A stretch of 64,000 bases of DNA from Oegoconia quadripuncta (taxonomy: Eukaryota; Arthropoda; Insecta; Lepidoptera; Autostichidae), in contig OX438748.1 of assembly GCA_949316235.1 (NCBI GenBank), forward strand, positions 22,127,575-22,191,574, in the 5' to 3' direction. The notes under the pieces were generated by a model. It did no database searches and was not told the origin of the DNA. It saw only the letters and a list, made by a program, of their open reading frames with translations. Of the stretch, positions 1 through 11,600 are shown piece after piece (the stretch's first letter is position 1; every line of letters begins with the position of its first letter). Made by a program: the position numbers and the translations under genes.

Positions 1-654
1 AATAAATAAAAGGTATTTATTCATCACAAAAAAGAAAAAAACACAAGCATACATAGAATCGAGAACCACAGTATTGTGATGAATGGGTAGGGACTCAGCA
101 GTGTTGCTGATTTTCAGTCCCCCCCTGTAGAGTAGTTGCTGCCACCAAAGACAGTATGGGCGACTTTCCAATGGCTAACGATTTTTGTTATATATATTTT
201 TGTTTTTAAGTTTAGGCGTGGCTCTGGACAACGTAGAAATTAAATTAAAATGTAAGAAATAAGAGGCCCCATCTGTTAGCGCCATCTTTCGAGCCACTTT
301 GAACCACCTTACTAAGCGAACAGAAAATCGCCCACTAGAACTAAAAAAAATTAAGAAACTAATATTATTAGCATAATAAAGTACAAATAGTTTAAATTTT
401 CCTGTGGCCAGAGAGGAATGGGACAAAGTGAACAATATACCTTGCTAAGATACCAATGCTATCCTCTATTGAAAATTATAATAATAAAATAAGGCGTTAA
501 TGATAAAAGTGCGAGATGATCATTATAAAATTCTGTGAGTTTGATAAGTACCTATTTAGGCATACACAGGCATAACATTATCATACTGGCAGAGAAATAC
601 GAGTACACTGACAAATCGTGCACCAACTAATCTAAATATATATAACTCAAAGGT
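1..654. other. AT-rich sequence upstream of the first visible RBM33-like exon
   Basis: No exon with believable splice borders was found here. The stretch is AT-rich, with a short C-run near 120. It is probably intron of the RBM33-like gene, because the first visible exon at 2513 starts inside a codon, so coding sequence must exist further left. Confidence 0.4.
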
Positions 655-800
655 GACTGACATAGTGATCTATCAACGCCCAGCCCAAACCACTGGACGG
701 ATCGGGCTGAAATTTGGCATGCAGGTAGATGTTATGACGTAGGCATCCGCTAAGAAAGGATTTTGATAAAATATGCTATAGATGTGATTTTCAACAGTTT
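655..800. repeat. Interspersed repeat of the 'gatctatcaacgc' type
   Basis: The stretch contains the words gatctatcaacgcccagccc, cggatcgggctgaaatttgg and catgcaggtagatgttatga, which I recognise from a repeat scattered through many arthropod genomes. It has no coding potential. The recognition is from memory, not from a search. Confidence 0.5.
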
Positions 801-915
801 TCTTAGTAGATATATATCTTGGAGTCTCCAAAATATGACGTAGGACACTGGTTGACAACCTTTGACGGCTTCGTGTGGACATGAAAGCTCAGTCATTCAC
901 TATATACACTTAAAT

Positions 916-1188
916 TTTTTTTATCCACAACGGGTTAGCACTTGACTCCAATCACACCTGATGTTAAGTGAAGGTTAGGCCGAAGGTGGTAGCGTGCTGA
1001 CCCGGAAACCCCAACACATTTGGGGGACTGGCTATCTTATCTCTGACAACCGCAACACAACAATGCTATTAACATTGCTGTTTGGCGGATTCAGATAAGG
1101 TGGTGGTAGCTAGCCAGGCGGACATTTTAAAACGCCCTTCCACCAACCAAACCGAGTTGTTTACATTGAGCCACGGAGGCGGTTAAAG
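916..1188 (-). repeat. SINE family A copy, internally deleted
   Basis: Read on the minus strand it starts with the tRNA-like head (aaccgcctccgtggctcaat) and ends in a poly-A tail, seen here as a T-run near 916. The box B part of the head is missing, so the deletion removed one of the two internal Pol III promoter boxes. Confidence 0.85.
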
Positions 1189-1267
1189 TTACGGAGTTAC
1201 TTCCCATCACTTGTACATAATCATTGACTGTTGCTGCACATATTCTGCCTTCATTACACCTCATCAT

Positions 1268-1690
1268 CACCTTGCCTTGGTCTCAATATATTTGGGGTCG
1301 GCGCAGTAGGTCTTATTCTTTCAATCTCCTCTATCAGCAGTTAACTCCTCATTAACGCCCTTTTCGTTCATATCACCCTTCACACAATCCATCCATCGTG
1401 TCCGTGGTCATCCTCTTCCTTTCCAACCATCGACATCCATATTCATCACACTCTTAGTAACATGCGTTTCATCCCTCCTCATAACATGTCCATACCAAGC
1501 TAAACTATTTCCTTTCAACGTTTCTGTCACTGGTGCCACTTTTAAACTCCCTCTTACATATTCATTCCTTATTTTATCCATTCTCATCTCTACGGCATGC
1601 GATCCGTCTTCTTCATGGCCCAACACTCCTATCCATACATTACGACAGGTCTTATGACGGATTTATAAATGTAAAACATTCGTATTCGTT
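1268..1690 (-). pseudogene. RTE-like LINE fragment, C-terminal end of reverse transcriptase
   Basis: The minus strand encodes a segment with IRPVVMYG followed by SLKVAPVTETLKGNSLAWYG and HVMRRDE, the usual end of lepidopteran RTE-type ORF2 proteins. It continues as PRTRWMDCVK-like and CADPK-like sequence after an in-frame TGA in an arginine position. It is a dead 5'-truncated copy. Confidence 0.75.
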
Positions 1691-1699
1691 GGCGGGCCG

Positions 1700-1985
1700 G
1701 TTTCCGCAACTCGACGTCTGGATGCGCCAATTTTGCGTACGGGGGAATACCTAATACTGCCACCCAAGTTCTTGGAAGAAACCGAGCAACTTTGGGATGT
1801 TGCCACAGGCTTCGGGGAGAGACTCCGGTCTTCCAAGGTGGGTGACTCGATGTGAGGCCACCTCCTCGCACTCTAAAAGCATGTGGGCGGCTGATTCTTC
1901 GGCCTCCATGCACGCTCTGCACAGGGGGCTGTCTGTGACATCTATATTGAACAGATGTTTATTGTAATGACCTTTAAACATTAAG
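1700..1985 (-). pseudogene. LINE fragment, RNase H-associated C-terminal zinc knuckle
   Basis: The minus strand encodes CRACMEAEESAAHMLLECEE followed by LGRPESLPEACG and LLGFFQELGW. The C-x2-C...H-x4-C knuckle after an RNase H domain is typical of LINEs whose ORF2 carries RNase H (I, R1 or LOA groups). Only the tail remains, joined to the RTE-like fragment on its left, so two different LINEs abut here. Confidence 0.65.
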
Positions 1986-2512
1986 CTTGTTCAAAAAACA
2001 CCTTAGATATATTTAATGTAAAAACAAAAAATTGGAATTCCAAAGCGTTACCTGTAGTGAAACTACCTATGCACTTCTCTTTTTCCTTATTATCATTTAA
2101 CTTGTTATCATAATTACTACTCAACACTAGCTGTATCAACAACGGACACTTTTCACTCACGATTGACCACAAATGTACACGCAGACGGGAATATGCGCGT
2201 ACTTTTATGCACTCGTACTTGTAGGGGTCTTTGAGTGATGTGCCACACTGAGTTATAACCCATTTGTGCTACTGCGGCACACACTCGCTCTTTGTATTTT
2301 CTATTCTTTACTTTTATTTGTATGTACATTTCTTTGTAATTTAAAGATTGTGTAGTTGTGTGAACGCAGTGGCGTAAATAAATGCTGAATCTATCTAAAA
2401 ATTACACTACACTTCAAATCTGGAAATATAAAAAAAAACGCAGCCAAAAAGTCTTTATTCTGTAATAAATTTCTCGCTTGTACACATACTATATAGGCTT
2501 GCTTTGTTGCAG

Positions 2513-2610
2513 ATAAGGTGTTCGTGCCGCGTGGTGTGTTAGGATGCCGCTGGCGGCCTTACGCGCGTTATCGTCACGTCAACCCCTTCCGTAGGAACAA
2601 CATGCATCGG
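2513..2610 (+). CDS. RBM33: RBM33-like exon (first visible)
   Basis: The acceptor is ttgctttgttgcag before 2513 and the donor is gtgagt at 2611. The 98 bases give two bases completing a codon and then 32 codons ending MHR, phase 0. The segment is basic and aromatic ([20 protein letters not shown]). It joins directly in frame to the GIFILRPQF start of the next exon. Confidence 0.7.
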
Positions 2611-5600
2611 GTGAGTCCTCCACGGTAGATATCGCTAGGGTTAAGGCCACGAAAGATACGTAAATACATTGGAACCCGCCTCTTCCAGTGGCGACTATGG
2701 GACATTCAGCCAAAAAACATCTAGATACCGGATGAGTTTTTTTACCGTAAGGAAAAAAATATTGGATCTTTACCTAAGAAATTGGAGTTTTGTTTCTTCG
2801 TTAATCAATATGTACCAATTCCTGCGATTTTCAAAGCTATATTCAAATTTGTTTTTATTTGGAAAATGGAATATTATTTCAAGGTTTCACATGAAATATT
2901 TTTTAATTTCTGGGCTAAATCACATAATAAAAAACAATTGAACAGAGCTCTTTTCATGTGCTTCCCATAATCATTTCTTAGATTTGCTGAAACTTTTATA
3001 AAACTAACGCTGCCTATACTTAATTTAATGTTATCCGATAATACACACAAAGTTTCGCTAAATTAGGATTTGCCGTTCCCAAAGAAATAAATCAAAAATG
3101 TTTGTATGGAGAAAACAGTCGTAACGAAATTATTCGTACAAAACGACAATTTCATAGGTAAGGACTTAATATTAGGTAACAAAAGTAGAATGTATTGGCA
3201 TAGGTAGTTTTTTTTTATTCATAACCATCGATTAAAGCGTCATGTTATTTGACGGTCGCGTTTGTAGCCTGCATTATTACTACAAAAAACTTGAAGAAAA
3301 TACTTAAGTGTTCCAAATAAATTTCGCATGATAGGAATCCTACGAATCCCGCCAGTCGCATATGTCGCAATGTCAGGCGGCCGCGAAAGTCGATTATGGT
3401 TTATTTTTTAAACTAACTCCTCAATGGTTCTGGCAGAATGAACAGCGCTGCGGGTTTCTACCTACAGCACATGCTGTACCCGCATTGTAACCCGCATGCA
3501 TTTGAAATCACCGAAGTCACTGTGGGCAAGCCAGCTTTATGGACATCAGGTCGTTAGGTGAAGTCGCTTTTTCTTTTTTTATGCACAACGGATTGGTACT
3601 TGACCTCAATCACACCTGATGTTAAGTGAAGATGAGGTCGAAGGTGGAAGCGTACTGACCCGGAAACCCCAACACATATGGGGGACTGGCTGACTTATCT
3701 CTGACAACCGGAACACAACAATGCTATTACCATTTCTGCTTGGCGGCAGATTTAGATAAGATGGTCGCTCGTGCGATACGTGAGAAACAGGAAGTTTTCC
3801 TCCCCACAGATATTTTCTATTTATTTTTCAGGGGATCTTCATTCTACGTCCACAATTCCCGCCCCCACAAATCCGACCCGCGCAGTTTCGTCCAGAAATC
3901 CGGAATGAAATCCGTCCGGAGATCCGCAACGACATCCGCCCGGATATCCGGAACGAAATGCATCCAGAGATCCTTAATGAAATTCACTTGGAAGTTAGGC
4001 ACGAAATTCGTCCGGAGGTTCAGCACGACATCCGCCCGGAGATTCAACACGACATCCGCCCCGAAATTCGGCACGAAATCCGCCCAAATCTATCCCCAGA
4101 CATGCGTCCTGAATTACGCCCAGACATGCGTCCAGAATTACGCCCAGACTTGCACCCCCAGATGGGCCCAGAGATCCCTCGGAAACGTCCAAACATGCCT
4201 ATACGGTCACCGTTTGGGCCATTGGATACCCGTTTCACGCCTCGCGGTCAATATCGCCTGTCCATGGACGAACCGCGACATTTTCGCCCGAGCTACGAGC
4301 GGCCAATATTTTACCAACAACGACCAATGTTCAATAGATCCTTCGGTCCGCCGACTAGGGAGGTTTTCGGTATTCCTCAAGTGACGATCACGCAGCCGTT
4401 GCCTGGTAGCCAAGTTGTGATGAGGGAGCCAGAAGTGAGAATGCTACCGGTTCAGCTTCCCCCGAATCTGCCGCCAGGTGGGTTGGCAGGGAAGAAGGTG
4501 CTGATCAATCCACATTTTAAGGGGACCTTTCAATCACCTGCTGATAGTAAGTTTTTTGATTTTTTTGGTATAACTTTTAGTAGCCTTCAGATTATAGGAA
4601 CAAAGGAGATATGTAAAGGGGCTTGCGGTATGCCGCCTCGATACACCGAAGTGAAAGGATTCATGATTGCATTTTAAAGTCATACATACATAAAGCCACG
4701 CCTGTTTCCCGTAGGTGTAGGCAGAGACCACAGACTTCCACTTGCTATGATCCTGACACACCTCTTTTGCTTCATTCACTCTCATTCGTTCCTACAAGCT
4801 CATTGGTTTAGGGTACTCTTGAGTTGGCCTTACTTTAAGACGTTCCTGATTTGATCATGGTACTTTCGCCACGTTACTACACACCTTCGTATATCTTTTT
4901 CGTTAGTCTCCTTTCATCCTCTCCACATGTCTAACCCATCTCAGCATACCTTTTCAAGTCACCCCACTCATACTTCTCAATGATCTCATTTCCACTGCAT
5001 TAATTCTACTTTTCTTCTACCATACACAGAACGTAAATCAGTGTCGGAACGGGGTCTACTCTCTAACGAAAATAGCTTCGGACGGCCGTAACTTTGGACT
5101 TTTTCTTTTGCAGTTTGCTGTGTCAATTATAAACTAATCGTCATTATTTTACTTTTGTTGTATATAGTTGGACATCACAAGTGAGTACGGGACGCGAGGA
5201 ACGTCTGAAGTTATGCAAATAAAGGATTCGGAGAAAATAGTCCGAAGGTAGGGCCGTCCGAAGCTATTTTCGTCCAAGTGACTACGTTTGGCTTAAAGGA
5301 GGCGATACTGGAAGACGTCCTGAATTATCTCCTTTGTTTTTATGATCTGAGGGTAGACTCGCGCACTGTTTAAATAATGAGGGTATATTGGAGATTATTT
5401 AACTAACTTCTCGGTTCTTCTCCATCGCGTATGTCATTGCCATACCTGTGATATGTTTTCCGTTTTACGGGTAAAACTATTGTAATAATATTTTTGATAG
5501 AAATATTTATTTAACAGGTTCACTGCCGAATCGCGAGGGCCGGGTCTTGGGCATTGCCGAATTATTTTTTTGTGTGTAAATTAAACTAAACGAATACAGT

Positions 5601-8600
5601 TAACAAAAAACCAAACACGGCAAAAGACAAAAATCCAAGCTCAGTGCCGTTCAATAAGGCCCGTATTTCAGAATATTGCTCAAGCGTAGATCTGCTTGAG
5701 CATGAAACGATATTATTACCTGCATACCCTCATTGTTTCTTATGTAAATGACATTTCCACGTCTACAAAATCCATCGCATCACCTCTCAACTGATTGGCT
5801 GGCAATGTAACGCGAGTATTTGTCATTTCATATTCCTTTTACCGGTTTTGAAATGGGAAAATAAATTCCATCTCTACGCCTTATTTTATATGTGATTATT
5901 TAGTGTTACTGTTGTTCTGCATCCTCTTCACATTTAAGGAAGTTACTTACTGATAATAAACAGAAAAAAAACGCAATAATCATCAGCTTTATACGTTCCC
6001 ATTGTTGGGGCACAGCCTCCTCGTTAATTGGTGGATTTATGTCCGACTGGTGGTCATCTGACATCAGTGTTTAGCCACCTATTTGGCTTAACAATTGTCT
6101 TCAAGCATGGAAATACTAGTGGTCGGTCACCCATGCAATCCAACCATAACGTTACAATAAAAAAAGAACTAGATTTTGCGCTAATGATTAGTAGCCATTG
6201 GAAATAGTTTTCATGATTAAAAATAACCGTCGACTCTGGAATCCCGTATCCCCGTCGATATCAATTGAAGATGAAAAATGATAATATGAAATTGGAGTTT
6301 TCTTTCTACGTTAATTATATGTACCAATTCCTGCGATTTTCGAAGCTATATCCAAATTTGTTTTTTATTTGGAAAATGGAATATTATTTCAAGGTTTCAC
6401 ATGAAATATTTTTTAATTTCTGGGCTAAATCAATAAAAAAAATTTGAACAGAGCTCTTTTCATGTGCTTCACATAATCATTTCTTAGATTCGCAGAAACT
6501 TTTATAAAGCGGTTACTTTTAAAAATTAACGCTGCCTATACTTAACTTAATGTTATCCCATAATACACACAAAATTTAGCTAAATTTGGATTTGCCGTTC
6601 CCAAAAAAAATCAAAAATGTTTGTATGGAGAAAACCGTCTTAATGAAATTCTTCATACAAAACGCCAATTTCATAGGTAAGGACCTAATAATTACATTAA
6701 TTTTTCCAACCGTTCTCTGATTGCAATGTATAGTTTTTTATTTTTTATTAAGATGTTCTATCAGTGGAAACCTCTAATTGGCTTTCAGTTTTTTAGTTTA
6801 AGTGATAATTTGTAAAATAGCTGTTGGTTTTTCCAAGAAAATAAAATAAAATTATGAAGCGTTACAGTAAAGCTTTTATAAACAAATTAATTAACCATAT
6901 TATGTTGTTATTTTGTTACTAGCTCCGTGAATATGGAGAGGATGCAGATCAATAGGGAGTATTATATGTTTGAATTTGTTGATTAATTGTGCGAATGTCA
7001 TAGGGCTGCCACTACCGGCATACATACCGACGAGAATACAAAAGAGCCCGCCGCTCAGTCCCACACTGGAGAACAAATTCGGTAACAACCCTATTGATGT
7101 ATTGCATGGATGTGGACGGCACGTGTTGTCTTAGTAGTTATGCGTTTGGGACCCCGAGGTGTGCCAAATTCCTGTGATTCTCTAAAGTGTGAAACGCCAT
7201 TGTTGCAGCGGGATGAATTCAATCAGTTTGATATGTAACACTTGTATTGAATGTTTAGTATACTTGGTGATTTTGTATTCACTATCTAAATTTCTTATGG
7301 TTGTTCAGACCATTAAACTGAAGAAGGTTCACTATGTGACTAACTCTGAAATTTAGAAAAAAAAATTTGCTGTTTCATTCATTTTAGTTAGAACTTTTGT
7401 ATATTTATTTATTTATTTCTTTAGGTACACTAACAGCTTATACACTAAAACATTATTTTGGTAGTTCACAAATTTGTCACATTATAAGTGTATCAGCCTA
7501 TTATAAGTATACACAGCATTCTAAGATAGATGACAGTATAAAATTTAAGATAAAGTTTAAATATATAAAGTTTAAAAAGTACAAAAAAAAACATATCAGT
7601 AACAATGAAAAATTTAAAATTAATAATATAATGTTAATTATACCAGTTATGAAGGGTGGTTAATCGAGGAGTCTCATAAGCTTGCTTTTTAAAATTGGTC
7701 TGGATTCAGCAAATATATTCAGCCAAGACTTTTCACACATAATATTCATGTGGTTATATGAAATGCAAATCCTAGCTAAAGGATGATGTAATCCGAGGTT
7801 GGTTTTGTAACGAGGTATTGAATAAGTATTTGAAAGAGGATGACGCGGGAGTTTAAACGGAACTGTTAGGCCGTAACAGTATAAAACAGCTGATTTAGTG
7901 AAATAGCATTGTGAACCTTGATCAGTTTAATGGTCTGAACAACCATATGAAATTTAGATAGTGAATAATATACAACATCAAGCTGGTCCTTCGAGCCGGA
8001 TCCGGAACAATCTGGTTGCTCTTCGCGGCTAGCTTGCTCTTAAAAACAGCCGCGCAAGTTGAATTGGCGGGTCTATCATATCCGCCAGGTCATCGGCTAC
8101 AGCTGGTACGATCCGATGATATCATAAAGATATGAGGTCAGATAGAGTTGAGAATTTCGTTCGAAATTTTTCTGTCTTCCATAACAATAGTAAAGGAATA
8201 GTCAATGGCTTACTATTCTGAATGATTACATTCGCCTTTCACGGCCGCAGGCTTTCTTTTTTAAACCAGCCTGTTAGAAATCATGGTTTTTAGAGAATGA
8301 CTTGAAGTTGGCAATATCCTCTACCCTAATGCACCACACAATTCATAATTATCAAAACCGTACTGTTAGCGATATTTATGTACTTTTGCATGTACAGTTT
8401 GCAACAAATTGTAATTTAATGTAATGTTAGATGTTATCCCAAATAAAAAAAAAAACACAATTAAGGTAGCAGGCTTCATTTTTATTATGATATTGTTTGT
8501 GCGGTCCATTTTATTATATGATAGATAAATTTCAGTTAAACTTGAATAACAATTTCACTGTCGGCTCTCTACTACATATATTTATAAACTAGCTTTCCGC

Positions 8601-11600
8601 CCGCGGCTTCGCTTGCGTGGAATAACTTTATCGGGATAAAAAATATCCTATATCTTAATCCAGGGAGTTTTTTTTTCTTTTTTTTTTTATGCATAACGTG
8701 TTGTTACTAGACCTCAATCACACCTGATGTTAAGTGAAGATGAGGTATATACTATATACCAAGTTTCACCCAAAACCGTTCACCCGTTTCGCCTCGATTG
8801 AGCAACGAAGAAATAATTAAACATCCAACCTTTAATTTTATTTTAATAAAGAACTGCTACCATAATTATGTTGCCCACTGTACTGTCAATAGATTAGTAA
8901 ATAGCTTTTATTGTAGTTTTATTTCACATTGGTGTTAATTGCAATTGAATTTAAATTCCGATTAAAACTAAATTGAAACTAGTCCCTAATTACGAGCACA
9001 CAAAAAAGAACAACACGACTGACTATCTTCTTCTGTAATATAATACGACCTGTTTCGTGTATGGTGGCTAGACACTCTGCTATACCAAAAGGTCGCGGTT
9101 TCGAATCCAGCTAGTGGCATATGTTTGTATGATGAAATAAAATGACTATTATGTTATAAAATCACTGGCTATTTGAATGATAAGCAAGCAAGGACATAGC
9201 TGTCTTATTTTTCATATAATTATCAAATCACAAAGTGTAACCCATATTCTGTTTAAAAGAGCAACCCTAGAGTTTCTTGCTCGTTCATCTCTGGGGAGGC
9301 AGCTTTGTGAATGAGTCGTAAAGGACAACAGCACAGATCCATACATCTTTGGGCCAGTTTGTTGTCACTTCAATTAATAAATATAGTCTTGAACTCTTAG
9401 TATCAGACGTGCTAAAAACCTAACACATATATTTTTAAAGGACTTTAGAAAAGAACAAAAGAGGTTTGAAATATGGTTTGGGGAACTTTGAAATTATATA
9501 CTGGCAACATTAACCACATGCATTCTCACGCATGGAAACAAGATGCTAGGCCAAAGAAAAATTGTTTTTTCTTTTCAGAGTCGTCCGTCGCTCGCTCGCT
9601 GTTGCTGGTATCCCCATGGACGTAACAGTTTGATTGTTACGTCCATGGTTATCCCTACTTAAATTATAACCTCACAGTCAAAAATGTCAGTTGTCAGTTG
9701 TCACTTGTCTATTTTTTTTTTTTTTTTGGAAAGAATTTAGTTTTTGTATAGTTTGTGAGCCAAAATGTTTTCTGAGAGCGATATTTTCAAATATTTCTTA
9801 TAACTATACTAAGGTTCCAAAAATTCTTTTGAATAGCTAAGTTGATAGTCTTTAGTACCGTCTTTTTTTAGGTGTACCTTTTATTAGGTGACAAAACACT
9901 GGCCCAAAAATGCGGATGTCTTTTAAATGTAATATTAATAGTGACGTTTTCAAGTGATAATTTTATCCTATTGAATAAAATATTTTGATTTTAATTTGAA
10001 TACAGACATGTGTACGCGAGCTATGGATGTTTTTCATTAATATGTAATTTTTTACAAAAAAAAAATAAAATATTTGTGTAGTTAACAACCATCTGGTATC
10101 CATTATACAAGCCTAGTTGCTCAGTGTGGAACTAGATGGCGCTGTGTATGTGTGTGCAAAGATTTATATTATTAATAAAAGTGTTTCTAAATAACACTAA
10201 TACGTAATTGTAACAAGTAAACACTTAATAGTTTGAACAAGTGTTATCACTTTAGCATGCTGTTGTCTGATTTTCTGTTTGTGCCTCTCGCCCGGCATGC
10301 AAAAATATACTCTATTGTCTGAAAATATCTATTAACCACCCTTATTAACGCTAATAATCAAAAATGTTTATTGTCATTTACTTAGATACCTAACATTTTA
10401 GTGTTGGGGTTTTCTTTTAAGTATATTTATACTTGTGTTAGTGCTCTTCCATAACAAAATAAATGACAAAAATAAAAATAAATTAAAATGTAACCCCATT
10501 AACTTAAGATTAAAAGTGTGCACGGTGGTTGTATGTAAATGTATGTTTGTATGGAAATGTATTTGTGTATGTAAATGTATGTGTGTATGTAAATGGATGT
10601 GTTTTTTTATGCATCACGGATTCGTGCATGACCTCAATCACACCTGATGTTAAGTGAAGATGAGGTCGAAGGTGGAAGCGTACTGACCCGGAAACCCCAA
10701 CACATTTGGGAGACTGGCTGACTTATCTCTGACAACCGGAACACAACAATGCTATTAACATTGCTGCTTGGCGGCAGATTTAGATAAGATGGTGGTAGCT
10801 AGCCAGGCGGACATTTAAAATGCCCTACCACCAACCAATGTAAATGGATGTGTGTATGTAAATAATGAGTTGATTTATGGCAAAATTTATAATAATAATT
10901 TACATAAATCCACAATCACATTTTCATTGTTACGTGTATATATATTTATTTACATTTGCTGGTATTTTCATTAATATTATTATCTTTTCATCTAGTTTAT
11001 TTGTTAGTTTAGTATTTAAAGAGTTAGTACCCCAGGAGGGTACCAGCACTGCTGGAGAATCCCTCATCGCTCAGGCTGCCCTACTTATTCTGGGGTGGAC
11101 ACCTTCCTCAAAGGCCGGCAACGCATCTGTGACCCTTTTGGTGTTGCGGGTGCCCATGGGCGGCGGTGATTGCTTTCCATCAGGTGACCCGCATGCTCGT
11201 TTGCCGCCCACTCATATAAAAAAAAAAAAAAAAAAATAGTTTTGGCACTACGATTTAACGTTTGTATGTACAAACCTATTGTATTATATCTATGTTGAAA
11301 TCTCCAACAACAAATGAGATCATTGAGAAGTATGAATGGGGTGACTCTGAAAGATAGAATCAGAAATAGTGTAATTAAGGAGTTAAGCAGTGTGAATGAA
11401 GATGTGACAAAGATTGAAAAAGGTATGCTGAGATGGTTTGGACATGTGGAGAGGATGAATGAAAGAAGACTTACGAAAGAGATATACAAAGCGAATGTGG
11501 ATGGTAGTGTTGGTAGGGGAAGACCACGGCGAACGTACCATGATCAAATCGGGGACGTCTTAAAGAAAGGCCAAGTCAAGAGTACACTAAACCGACGAGC

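Noticed and set aside
3740..4384. 214-codon plus-strand frame overlapping the octapeptide exon, and minus-strand frames there
   Set aside because: They are open only because of the 24-bp period repeat. They start inside a SINE or lack splice continuation.
7397..7663. 88-codon plus-strand frame
   Set aside because: It is AT-rich low complexity (Lys, Ile, Tyr) with no motif, splice context or upstream signal. A chance frame is the simplest view.
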